Shown one piece after another: positions 22,465 to 30,474 of a stretch of 38,550 nt of DNA. The DNA is taken from contig CAYYHU010000023.1 in NCBI GenBank assembly GCA_964471865.1, positions 1 through 38,550 on the forward strand. The letters run 5' to 3'. Below the pieces are notes generated by a model, which had not been told where the DNA came from, did not search any database, and worked only from the letters and a program-made list of their open reading frames with translations. This stretch comes from CAYMUC01 sp964471865. Its GTDB lineage: Bacteria > Actinomycetota > Acidimicrobiia > Acidimicrobiales > Ilumatobacteraceae. Positions within the stretch are counted from its first letter, which is position 1. Every line of letters starts with the position of its first letter. The position numbers and the translations under genes were made by a program.

Positions 22465-25400
22465 ATGCGTCTCACTTCGCTCCCCCCTCGACTCCGCGAC
22501 GATCCCGCATTGGGTGCGATGCTCACCCAACCCTCGGGCATCGTCGCGATCTCAGAACCAGCTCGCCCGATCGCTCTTGCAGCGGTGGCGCAGATCTCCT
22601 CGCGGCGACCTCTGGTCGTAGCGGTACCCACGGGCACCGCCGCAGCACAACTCGTCGACGACCTCAGCCAGTTCCTCCCATCCGACGAGGTGGTTCTCTA
22701 TCCCGGATGGGAGACCCTGCCCTTTGAACGGGTGTCTCCCGGAGTGGAGACGATGGGACGGCGGCTCGAGGTGCTGTGGCGGGTGCGCGATCCCGAGCGC
22801 TGTCCCGCGGTGATCGTGGCTGGGGTCCGAGCCTTGTTGCAACATCTCGCCCCCGGCGCTGAGACCGTCGAGCCGATCGTGATTCGCAAGGGTCAAGTCC
22901 TCGATCCCGAGGTCGTACTCGCCCATCTCATCGCCGAGGGGTATCGGCGTGAACCTCTCGTGGAACACCGCGGCGAAGTCGCGAGACGCGGATCGATCAT
23001 CGACGTCTTCCCGTCCACTGCGGATGCGCCGGTGCGGCTCGATCTGTGGGGTGACGAAGTCGACCGTCTCACCCGGTTCCGGGTGGCGGACCAACGCTCC
23101 GTCGAGGATCTCGACGAGGTCATGATCTTCCCGGCCCGGGAACTGGTTCCCAGTGACGAGGTCGCTCAACGGGCCCGGCAGTTGGCCTCGGTGGAACCGT
23201 GGGGCCGCGAACAATGGGAACGTCTCGAACAGAACACGTTCTTCGACGGGATGGAATCCTGGAGCCCCTGGCTCACCGATACGCCACGGCTCTTGACCGA
23301 TGTGGTCGCGGCGCATCATCCCAATTCGGCCCGCCTCGTGCTGATCGAACCCCGACGTCTGCGGGACCGGGCCGTCGATCTGCTCGCCGAAGAGGACGAC
23401 CTCGCTCGGGCGTTGGCGTCGACATGGGAACGGGATCCCACCCGGGCGTTCCCGCGTCTGCATGCTGAACCCGAACGCCTCACCGACTCCTCGACGCTGC
23501 CGTTGTGGTCCGTGGTGTCCACACCCGATTCTCCCGACACCCCGGCGATCAGCGCCAGCGGTTGGGCACCGGTGGTGGATGGCGGCGGCGGTCTCGCGAC
23601 GCGTCTGGCCGAACTGTTGGCCGATCGATGGCAGGTCGTGGTCGCGGCTGATGGCGAAGGATCCGCCGCCCGCCTCGCCGAGGTCCTGCGGGATCAGGGA
23701 CTCGATCTCGCCATCATCCCCACCGGCGAGGATCCCCGCGCCGGTGGTTCGATCGTGGTTGCGCCTGTGCATCGGGGAGTGTCTCTGCCCGCGGCCCGAC
23801 TCGCGATCGTCGCCGAGGCCGATCTCACGGGTCGCCGGCGGGCGCATCGCCGACCTCGACCACCGCGTCGGGATTCGGCCGGGGTGTTCGAGAACCTGTC
23901 ACCTGGGGACTACGTCGTGCATCACCATCACGGCGTCGGACGCTACGAGGGGATGGTCACGAGGTCGATCGGTGGTGTCGAACGGGACTATCTGCTGCTG
24001 TCCTACAAGGGCAACGACAAGTTGTACGTGCCTTCGGATCAGATCGACACGATCCGCCAGTACGTCGGGGGTGAAGCCCCCTCGCTGCACCGGCTCGGAG
24101 GATCCGATTTCGCCAAGGCGAAATCACGGGTCCGTTCTGCGGTCCGCGAGATCGCTCAGGAACTCGTGGTGCTCTACCAGAAGCGAGTCAACGCCACCGG
24201 ATTCGCCTTTGGTGCTGACACCCCCTGGCAGTACGAGATGGAACAAGCTTTCGGCTACGTCGAGACCCCCGATCAGCAACGCGCCATCGAAGAAGTCAAA
24301 GCCGACATGGAACGCGACCATCCCATGGACCGTCTCATCTGCGGGGACGTGGGTTTCGGAAAGACCGAGGTCGCGATCCGCGCGGCGTTCAAAGCGATCC
24401 AGGACGGCAAACAAGTCGCGGTGCTCGTTCCCACGACCCTGCTCGCATCCCAGCACGCGAACACCTTTGCGGACCGCTTCGCCGGATATCCGATCCGAGT
24501 CGAGGTTCTCAGTCGCTTCTTGACCGCCGCCCAGGCCCGTGAGGTGATCGCCGGACTCGCGTCGGGTGAGATCGATTGTGTCGTGGGCACTCACCGTCTG
24601 TTGTCAGAAGGGGTGACGTTCAAGAACCTCGGGCTGTTGGTCGTGGACGAAGAGCAACGGTTCGGCGTCCAACACAAAGAAGCGATGAAACGCTTCGCCA
24701 CCGGGGTCGACGTGTTGACCTTGTCGGCGACGCCGATTCCGCGAACCCTCGAGATGAGCCTGGTCGGGATCCGCGATCTGTCGTTGTTGCAGACCCCACC
24801 CGCGGAACGCCAACCGATCCTGACCTATGTGGGCGAGTTCGACGAACGGGTCGCAGTCGAATCGATTCGGCGGGAACTGCTCCGTGAGGGCCAGGTGTTC
24901 TGGGTCCATCATCGGGTCGCCTCCATCGACGCCGCGGCTGCGAAACTGCGCGAACTCGTCCCCGAGGCCCGAATCGCCGTCGCCCACGGTCAGATGGACG
25001 AAGGGTCGCTCGAGCAGGTGGTGGTCGACTTCTGGGAAGGCGACTACGACGTCTTGGTCTGCACCACCATCATCGAATCCGGAATCGACATGCCCTCGGT
25101 GAACACCCTGGTGGTGGAACGCGCGGATCTGTTGGGACTCGGCCAGTTGCATCAGTTGCGAGGCCGAGTGGGTCGCAGCGGGCAACGGGCGTATGCCTAT
25201 CTGTTCCATCCCCGAGACCGCACCCTGAGCGAGGAGGCCTATGAGCGCCTCCGCACCATCGGGGAGACCACCGAATTGGGTTCGGGCTTTCGTATCGCCA
25301 TGCGCGATCTCGAGATTCGAGGCGCCGGCAATCTTCTCGGTGAAGCCCAAAGTGGCCATATCGCCGCAGTCGGCTACGACTTGTACTGCCAGTTGGTGAC

Positions 25401-25875
25401 CGAAGCGGTCGCGGAGATGAAAGGCGAACCGGTACGTGAACCCGCCGAGGTCAAACTCGACGTTCCCACCGATGCCCATCTCCCCTCGGACTACGTCCCC
25501 AAAGAAGAACTCCGCCTCGAGGCGTACCGCCGTTTGTCCCAGGTCACCACTCACGACCAGGTCGAGGATCTGCGCGCCGAATGGTTGGACCGTTACGGCC
25601 CCCTCCCTGCGGCGGCGGCCGCGTTGTTGGAGGTCGGGCATCTCCGAGCCGAATGTCATCGTCTCGGGATCCGCGACGTCGCGATCACATCGGCTCAAGC
25701 CCGTCTCGGTCCGATCGAGTTGAAGATGAGCGAATCGATGCGGCTCGGTCGACTCGCCAAGGGGGCTCTGGTCAAAGAGGACCAACGCCAGATCGTGATC
25801 CCGCTTCCCGCCAAGGTGGATCCCGCTGCCCATCTCAGCCGCCTCTTGGCCGAACTGGTCCCCGCCGCGACCTGA
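22465..25875 (+). CDS. mfd: Mfd, transcription-repair coupling factor
   Basis: 1136 residues, slightly shorter than the usual 1150-1200. Order: UvrB-like N-terminal module (VAVPTGTAAAQLVDDLSQFL, YPGWETLPFERVSP), RNA polymerase interaction domain (SPGDYVVHHHHGVGRYEGM and YKGNDKLYVPSDQID), SF2 translocase with Walker A GDVGFGKT (627-634) and DEEQ (728-731), SATPIPRTLEMSLVGIRDLS, and TRG/C-terminal domain (RGAGNLLGEAQSGHIAAVGY). Removes stalled RNA polymerase at lesions and recruits UvrA. TATCGT 11 bases before the ATG is a possible -10. Long antisense frames inside it are shadows. Confidence 0.97.
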   Translation: MRLTSLPPRLRDDPALGAMLTQPSGIVAISEPARPIALAAVAQISSRRPLVVAVPTGTAAAQLVDDLSQFLPSDEVVLYPGWETLPFERVSPGVETMGRRLEVLWRVRDPERCPAVIVAGVRALLQHLAPGAETVEPIVIRKGQVLDPEVVLAHLIAEGYRREPLVEHRGEVARRGSIIDVFPSTADAPVRLDLWGDEVDRLTRFRVADQRSVEDLDEVMIFPARELVPSDEVAQRARQLASVEPWGREQWERLEQNTFFDGMESWSPWLTDTPRLLTDVVAAHHPNSARLVLIEPRRLRDRAVDLLAEEDDLARALASTWERDPTRAFPRLHAEPERLTDSSTLPLWSVVSTPDSPDTPAISASGWAPVVDGGGGLATRLAELLADRWQVVVAADGEGSAARLAEVLRDQGLDLAIIPTGEDPRAGGSIVVAPVHRGVSLPAARLAIVAEADLTGRRRAHRRPRPPRRDSAGVFENLSPGDYVVHHHHGVGRYEGMVTRSIGGVERDYLLLSYKGNDKLYVPSDQIDTIRQYVGGEAPSLHRLGGSDFAKAKSRVRSAVREIAQELVVLYQKRVNATGFAFGADTPWQYEMEQAFGYVETPDQQRAIEEVKADMERDHPMDRLICGDVGFGKTEVAIRAAFKAIQDGKQVAVLVPTTLLASQHANTFADRFAGYPIRVEVLSRFLTAAQAREVIAGLASGEIDCVVGTHRLLSEGVTFKNLGLLVVDEEQRFGVQHKEAMKRFATGVDVLTLSATPIPRTLEMSLVGIRDLSLLQTPPAERQPILTYVGEFDERVAVESIRRELLREGQVFWVHHRVASIDAAAAKLRELVPEARIAVAHGQMDEGSLEQVVVDFWEGDYDVLVCTTIIESGIDMPSVNTLVVERADLLGLGQLHQLRGRVGRSGQRAYAYLFHPRDRTLSEEAYERLRTIGETTELGSGFRIAMRDLEIRGAGNLLGEAQSGHIAAVGYDLYCQLVTEAVAEMKGEPVREPAEVKLDVPTDAHLPSDYVPKEELRLEAYRRLSQVTTHDQVEDLRAEWLDRYGPLPAAAAALLEVGHLRAECHRLGIRDVAITSAQARLGPIELKMSESMRLGRLAKGALVKEDQRQIVIPLPAKVDPAAHLSRLLAELVPAAT

Positions 25876-25876
25876 C

Positions 25877-25895
25877 CCCCACCGCTCGCGTGGGG
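25877..25895 (+). terminator. Hairpin directly after mfd
   Basis: CCCCAC-CGCTCGC-GTGGGG, 6-bp stem and 7-base loop, beginning one base after the mfd stop. No T-tract. Confidence 0.4.
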
Positions 25896-25989
25896 ATTGC
25901 GGTGGCGATGGAGCCCCCGAGATCACACATATCGGGCGTGAGAGAACCCCTGACCCCATGCCGGTGCCCGTGGCGGCGGCGCTGATCGG

Positions 25990-25995
25990 TAGCGT
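25990..25995 (+). promoter_or_regulatory. -10 box of the parvulin lipoprotein gene
   Basis: TAGCGT ends 8 bases before GTG 26004; no Shine-Dalgarno sequence. Confidence 0.45.
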
Positions 25996-26003
25996 GTGCT
26001 CCC

Positions 26004-26939
26004 GTGATCCGACGCCTCCCCTCGCGCTCCTTGTTCGCTGTCGGTGCCGTCGCCACGGCGATGTCGCTCGCCTCATGCGCCACCTTCTCCTCTGATGCCG
26101 CCAGCGTCGGGGATGTCTCGTTGTCGAATGATGCGTTCCAATCGGTGCTCGACGGGGTCGAGACCAGCCCGGGTTTCGAGGCCTTCGTGGTGTCACCGGG
26201 CGTGGTCGATGCCGATTTCGTCCGCAGCCTGTTGACCCGGTGGATCACCGCCCAGGCTCTGGGATCCGCTCTCGACGCCACCGGTGACTCGGTGGACGAT
26301 GCCGACCGGTCCCGGGCCGAAGCTGAACTCGCGGCCGCGAACGCCGGGATCTGGGAGTCGGCGTCTGCGGGCCTTCAGAACCTGTTCATCGACTCTCTCG
26401 CCGCCTATCAGGCGTTCCAGGATGCGTCGTTGCCCGAGGACAGCGAACTGCGCGACCTCTACGACGCCGGCATCGGCGCATCCGGGGTCGCGTGCACCCG
26501 CCACATCCTTCTGGACACCCTCGAGGACGCCCAAGGGGTGCTCGCCGATCTCGCCGCAGGAGCCGAGTTCGCCGACCTGGCAGTGGAACGCTCCACCGAT
26601 GTCGTGTCTGGCGCGCAGGGCGGAATTCTCGAACCCGGTCCGGGCGCGGGATGCTTCTCCCTCGATGAGTTCGCTGGGACTCTGATCCCCGAATTCGTCC
26701 AGGCTGCCGCCGCGGCCACGGTCGGAGAGCCGACCGCCCCGGTCCAAAGCCAATTCGGCTGGCATGTGATTCTCGTGCGCCCCTATGACGAGGTCGCCGA
26801 GACCGTGGCCACGATTCTGGGTCCCCAGTTCGCTCAGGCCGGAGCGACCGCGATCGTCGCCCAGGCCGATGTGAGCGTCGCGAGCCGGTACGGACGTTTC
26901 GATCCGGCCAGCGGCACCGTGGTCGCCGTCGCCGGGTGA
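26004..26939 (+). CDS. SurA/PpiC-type peptidyl-prolyl isomerase lipoprotein
   Basis: 311 residues. Signal peptide with lipobox LASC (22-25), so an exported lipoprotein. A SurA-like N-terminal helical part (VSLSNDAFQSVLDGVETSPG and following) precedes a parvulin domain (about 165-265): ACTRHILLDTLEDAQGVLAD, AGAEFADLAVERSTD, GGILEPGPGAGCFSLDEFAG and SQFGWHVILVRPYDEV. It probably folds or escorts secreted proteins outside the membrane. It lies between mfd and mazG. Confidence 0.92.
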   Translation: MIRRLPSRSLFAVGAVATAMSLASCATFSSDAASVGDVSLSNDAFQSVLDGVETSPGFEAFVVSPGVVDADFVRSLLTRWITAQALGSALDATGDSVDDADRSRAEAELAAANAGIWESASAGLQNLFIDSLAAYQAFQDASLPEDSELRDLYDAGIGASGVACTRHILLDTLEDAQGVLADLAAGAEFADLAVERSTDVVSGAQGGILEPGPGAGCFSLDEFAGTLIPEFVQAAAAATVGEPTAPVQSQFGWHVILVRPYDEVAETVATILGPQFAQAGATAIVAQADVSVASRYGRFDPASGTVVAVAG

Positions 26940-26964
26940 CCGCGATGACCCCGGGATCACGACG

Positions 26965-28347
26965 ATGAGCGCGGGACCCAACGAGATGCAGCCCCGCGTC
27001 GTGGTGGTCGGTCTCGGACCCGCAGGCGCCGAGTGGATCCCACCCGCGATCACCGCCGAGATCGATCGCAGTGCGCACCGATTCCTGCGCACTCGGGTGC
27101 ATCCGGCGGCGAATGCCGTCACCGACGCCGTCGACTTCGACGATCTCTACGAGCGCGAGGACACCTTCGACGCCGTGTACGGCGGCATCGTCGCGGCGCT
27201 CGCGGCGGCGGCCTCCGAGCACGGTGAGATCCTCTACGCCGTTCCGGGATCGCCCCTGGTGTTGGAGCGCACCGTGGAGATGTTGCGAGCCCGTGAGGAC
27301 CTCGACGTGGTCCTGCATCCGGCGATGTCGTTTCTCGATCTGGTCTGGGCCCGTCTCGGCATCGATCCGGTGGACGCCGGGGTTCGACTCGTGGACGGAC
27401 ACCGGTTCGCGATCGAAGCCGCCGGGGAGCGGGGCCCGTTGCTGATCGCGCATACCCATGCCAATTGGGTGTTGTCCGAGATCAAACTCGCCGTCGAGGA
27501 CGCGACCGGGGATGAACCCGTCACGATTCTGCGGGGACTCGGCACACCCGGTGAGTCGATCGTGACGACCACCTGGTCCGAGTTGGACCGCAGCATCGAG
27601 CCTGACCATCTCACCTGTGTGTACGTCCCCGAACTCGCAGCCCCCGTAGGTCGCGAATACGTCCGGTTCCACGAACTGACCCGCACTCTGCGCGAGCAGT
27701 GTCCCTGGGACCGGGAACAGACCCACACCAGTCTCGTGCGCTACGTCCTCGAAGAAGCCCATGAGGTCGCCGACGCCTTGATCGCGATCGGCGATGTGAG
27801 CGAGATCTCCGCGGCCGAGGACGACGCCCTCATCGGAGAACTCGGCGATCTGCTCTATCAGATCGAACTCCACGCCACGATCGCTGAACAACAGGGCCGT
27901 TTCACGATGGCCGATGTGTGTCGGCGCGTCCACGACAAGCTCGTGCGGCGCCATCCCCACGTGTTCGGACCCGATGCCGGTGATCGCACCCCTGAAGAAC
28001 TCGAGACCGAATGGGAAGCGATCAAAGCGGCCGAACGCGCCGAGGGCGACGGGGACCAGTCCCCGTTCGCCGGCATCCCCCGGTCGATGCCGGCATTGTC
28101 GCGAGCGGCCAAAGTGCTCAAGCGGGCCGAAAGCGCCGGTCTCGCTGCCCCCGAAGTCGCCGATCTGCCCATCGTGGATCTCCTCACCGCCGATCTCGCA
28201 GCCTCGGATCTCACCGAGGACGAACTCGGCGCCACCCTGCTCGCCGTCGTGGTCGCGGCGCGCACAGGCGGCCAGGATGCCGAGGCCGCGTTGCGAAGCG
28301 TGATCGACGCCTACTGCGCCCAGGTGGACCCCCCATCGGTCGGATAG
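26965..28347 (+). CDS. mazG: MazG-family nucleoside triphosphate pyrophosphohydrolase with N-terminal methylase-like domain (YabN type)
   Basis: 460 residues, a fusion. The N-terminal 220 residues resemble the tetrapyrrole methylase fold (VVVVGLGPAGAEWIPP, YAVPGSPLVLERTVEML, HPAMSFLDLVWARLGIDP), as in Bacillus YabN. MazG follows: CPWDREQTHTSLVRYVLEEA (from 246), metal ligands E263, E264, E267 and E292/D295 (EEAHE...ELGD), then RRHPHVFG. It hydrolyses non-canonical or excess NTPs. The last 100 residues (from about 360) include the SMPALSRAAKVLKRAESAGL element of actinobacterial MazG plus an extra acidic helical tail. Starts 25 bases after the lipoprotein gene. Confidence 0.93.
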   Translation: MSAGPNEMQPRVVVVGLGPAGAEWIPPAITAEIDRSAHRFLRTRVHPAANAVTDAVDFDDLYEREDTFDAVYGGIVAALAAAASEHGEILYAVPGSPLVLERTVEMLRAREDLDVVLHPAMSFLDLVWARLGIDPVDAGVRLVDGHRFAIEAAGERGPLLIAHTHANWVLSEIKLAVEDATGDEPVTILRGLGTPGESIVTTTWSELDRSIEPDHLTCVYVPELAAPVGREYVRFHELTRTLREQCPWDREQTHTSLVRYVLEEAHEVADALIAIGDVSEISAAEDDALIGELGDLLYQIELHATIAEQQGRFTMADVCRRVHDKLVRRHPHVFGPDAGDRTPEELETEWEAIKAAERAEGDGDQSPFAGIPRSMPALSRAAKVLKRAESAGLAAPEVADLPIVDLLTADLAASDLTEDELGATLLAVVVAARTGGQDAEAALRSVIDAYCAQVDPPSVG

Positions 28348-28350
28348 GTT
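28345..28350 (+). promoter_or_regulatory. -10 box of eno overlapping the mazG stop
   Basis: TAGGTT begins with the mazG stop codon TAG and ends 8 bases before the eno ATG; no Shine-Dalgarno sequence. Confidence 0.4.
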
Positions 28351-28358
28351 CCACGGCG

Positions 28359-29639
28359 ATGTCTGAGATCACCCGAGTCACCGCTCTCGAAGTCCTCGAT
28401 TCCCGAGGGAACCCCACCGTGTCGGTCGAGGTCGAGTTGGCCTCGGGCGCCACCGGTTCGGCGATGGTGCCCTCAGGGGCCTCGACAGGTGAGTTCGAAG
28501 CCGTCGAGTTGCGTGACGGTGGCGACCGTTACGGCGGCAAGGGTGTCGCCACGGCCGTGTCCCATGTCGAAGGCGAGATCGCGTCGCTTCTGCTCGGACG
28601 CGACGCCACCGATCAGCGGGGCGTGGATCTGGCGATGATCGACGCCGATGGCACCGACAACAAGGCCCGTCTCGGAGCGAACGCGATCCTGGGTGCCAGT
28701 CTCGCCGTGGCGCGTGCTGCGGCTGACGACCGGGGCCTCGAGGTATATCGGTATGTGGGCGGAGCCTCAGCGCATGTGTTGCCCGTACCGATGATGAACG
28801 TGCTCAACGGCGGCGCCCATGCCGACAACTCGGTGGATTTCCAAGAGTTCATGATCATGCCGGTGGGCGCCGCGAGTTTCGCTGAGGCGCTGCGGTGGGG
28901 AGCCGAGGTCTACCACCGCCTCAAAGGGGTGCTCAAAGATCGGGGCCTGTCCACCGGAGTGGGTGATGAGGGCGGTTTCGCTCCGGATCTCGCGAGCAAC
29001 GAGGACGCCGTGCGGCTCCTCATCGACGCGATCGAAGCCGCCGGCTACACCCCGGGTGACGACATCGCGATCGCTTTGGATCCGGCGACGAGTGAGATCT
29101 TCCGCGATGGCGCCTATCACCTCGAAGGTGAAGGACGCGTTCTGTCGCCTGAGGACCTCGCGGCGGAATGGGCTCGTTGGGCCGATGCGTATCCCGTGGT
29201 GTCGCTCGAGGACGGTATGGCCGAGAACGACTGGCATGGCTGGTCGGCGCTCACCGAAGCCATTGGAGACCGGGTGCAGTTGGTCGGCGACGATCTCTTC
29301 GTCACGAATCCCGAACGTCTCGCGATGGGAATCGAACGCCAGGTGGCGAACTCGATCCTGGTGAAGGTCAACCAGATCGGCACCCTGACAGAAACCTTGA
29401 CCGCTGTCGACCTCGCCACCCGTCACGGGTACACCGCAGTGATGAGTCATCGCTCCGGCGAGACCGAGGACACCACGATCGCCGATCTCGCCGTGGCGAC
29501 CAACTGCGGCCAGATCAAAACCGGAGCACCGGCGCGCAGCGACCGCGTGGCGAAGTACAACCGACTGCTCGCCATCGAACGCCAGTTGGGCTCGAGTGCG
29601 GCATTCGGCGGACGCGCTGCGTTGGGTCCCCGCCGGTAG
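28359..29639 (+). CDS. eno: Enolase
   Basis: 426 residues. Converts 2-phosphoglycerate to phosphoenolpyruvate. Typical segments: ALEVLDSRGNPTVSVEVEL, VPSGASTGEFEAVELRDGG, the metal- and catalysis-bearing VSLEDGMAENDW and LVGDDLFVTN, VKVNQIGTLTETL and SHRSGETEDTTIADLAV. The frame is open for 116 codons upstream inside mazG, but MSEITRVTALEVLDSRG is the family start. Same mazG-eno-FtsB order as in mycobacteria. Confidence 0.97.
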   Translation: MSEITRVTALEVLDSRGNPTVSVEVELASGATGSAMVPSGASTGEFEAVELRDGGDRYGGKGVATAVSHVEGEIASLLLGRDATDQRGVDLAMIDADGTDNKARLGANAILGASLAVARAAADDRGLEVYRYVGGASAHVLPVPMMNVLNGGAHADNSVDFQEFMIMPVGAASFAEALRWGAEVYHRLKGVLKDRGLSTGVGDEGGFAPDLASNEDAVRLLIDAIEAAGYTPGDDIAIALDPATSEIFRDGAYHLEGEGRVLSPEDLAAEWARWADAYPVVSLEDGMAENDWHGWSALTEAIGDRVQLVGDDLFVTNPERLAMGIERQVANSILVKVNQIGTLTETLTAVDLATRHGYTAVMSHRSGETEDTTIADLAVATNCGQIKTGAPARSDRVAKYNRLLAIERQLGSSAAFGGRAALGPRR

Positions 29640-29659
29640 AGGTCGACGAACCCGGATCC

Positions 29660-30304
29660 ATGGCCCGAGATTCCTCGCCCGCCCGCCGAGCACGACCTCG
29701 TCGCAGCGGTTCGCGCACCTGGGGTCCTCGACGCCACCGTCGCCCATCCCCATCCGGTTCGGGATCGCGTGACGCGAACCGTGAGGATCGCACCGGTTCC
29801 ACCCGGCGGGACTTCACCAGCCCGATCCCAGCCGCTGATCGTCTGGTCCGGCGCCGCCGGTGGAGTGTGCTCATCGCCCTCATGGTCGTGGGGGTGCTCG
29901 GCTCCTTCGGCGCCGCGTTGTTCGTCCTGCCGCTACAGACCTGGTGGGATCAAAGCGAGGATCTCGAGAATCGCCGTGAGGAACTCGCCGTTCTGCTCGA
30001 GGTCAATCGGCGCCTCGAAACCGAAATCGAACGCCTCAGCACCGATGCCGGAGTGATCGCGGCGGCTCGTGACGAACTCGGTTTCGTCCAAGTCGGTGAA
30101 CGTCGACTCGTACTGGTCGATCGCGATGGTGAACCTGCTGATCTTCCCGTGCGGTGGCCCTATACGGTCGTCGATGCCATCTTGGATGCCCGCCAAGCGC
30201 ATGCCGCCGCCGAACTCGCCGCCCGCCTGGCTGCCGAGCAGGCCGCTCGTGACGCGGCTGCGACGAACACGACTCCGAGCGCTCCCACGACCGCAGCCCC
30301 CTGA
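29660..30304 (+). CDS. FtsB/DivIC-family septum protein
   Basis: 214 residues. A long basic, Arg/Ser/Pro-rich cytoplasmic N-terminus (about 65 residues), one membrane helix (about 69-90, WSVLIALMVVGVLGSFGAAL), a coiled coil (about 97-125, EDLENRREELAVLLEVNRRL ETEIERL), then the DivIC-type globular part DAGVIAAARDELGFVQVGER. The C-terminus is Ala/Thr-rich and low in complexity. The position after eno and the topology fit the actinobacterial FtsB equivalent, which links FtsL/FtsQ to septal wall synthesis. ATG 29660 is 20 bases after the eno stop; the start is not fixed by a clear ribosome-binding site. Confidence 0.88.
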   Translation: MARDSSPARRARPRRSGSRTWGPRRHRRPSPSGSGSRDANREDRTGSTRRDFTSPIPAADRLVRRRRWSVLIALMVVGVLGSFGAALFVLPLQTWWDQSEDLENRREELAVLLEVNRRLETEIERLSTDAGVIAAARDELGFVQVGERRLVLVDRDGEPADLPVRWPYTVVDAILDARQAHAAAELAARLAAEQAARDAAATNTTPSAPTTAAP

Positions 30305-30393
30305 ACCGTCGCGCCCGACGCGCAGCCCGAGAACGACCTGAGCCCTGGGCGCCAGCGAACGGTGCGACCCGAGCGCGCTGGCGTGGGCAAGCG

Positions 30394-30411
30394 GGTGTCC
30401 AGGGTGACACC
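30394..30411. other. Small hairpin upstream of the orphan coxL gene
   Basis: GGTGTC-CAGGGT-GACACC, 6-bp stem and 6-base loop, in the 170-base space after the FtsB-like gene. Could be a weak terminator or operator; TAGTGT at about 30430 downstream is a candidate -10. Confidence 0.3.
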
Positions 30412-30474
30412 TGAGACCTGAGCCGTGACTAGTGTCGGGGCAAACGTTCGACTTGACACCCCCGGGGGGTAGAC

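Noticed and set aside
22552..26196. Long minus-strand frames opposite mfd (431 and 530 codons)
   Set aside because: They mirror a highly conserved mfd on the plus strand and show no recognisable domain; GC-rich codon bias removes stops in the antisense frame.
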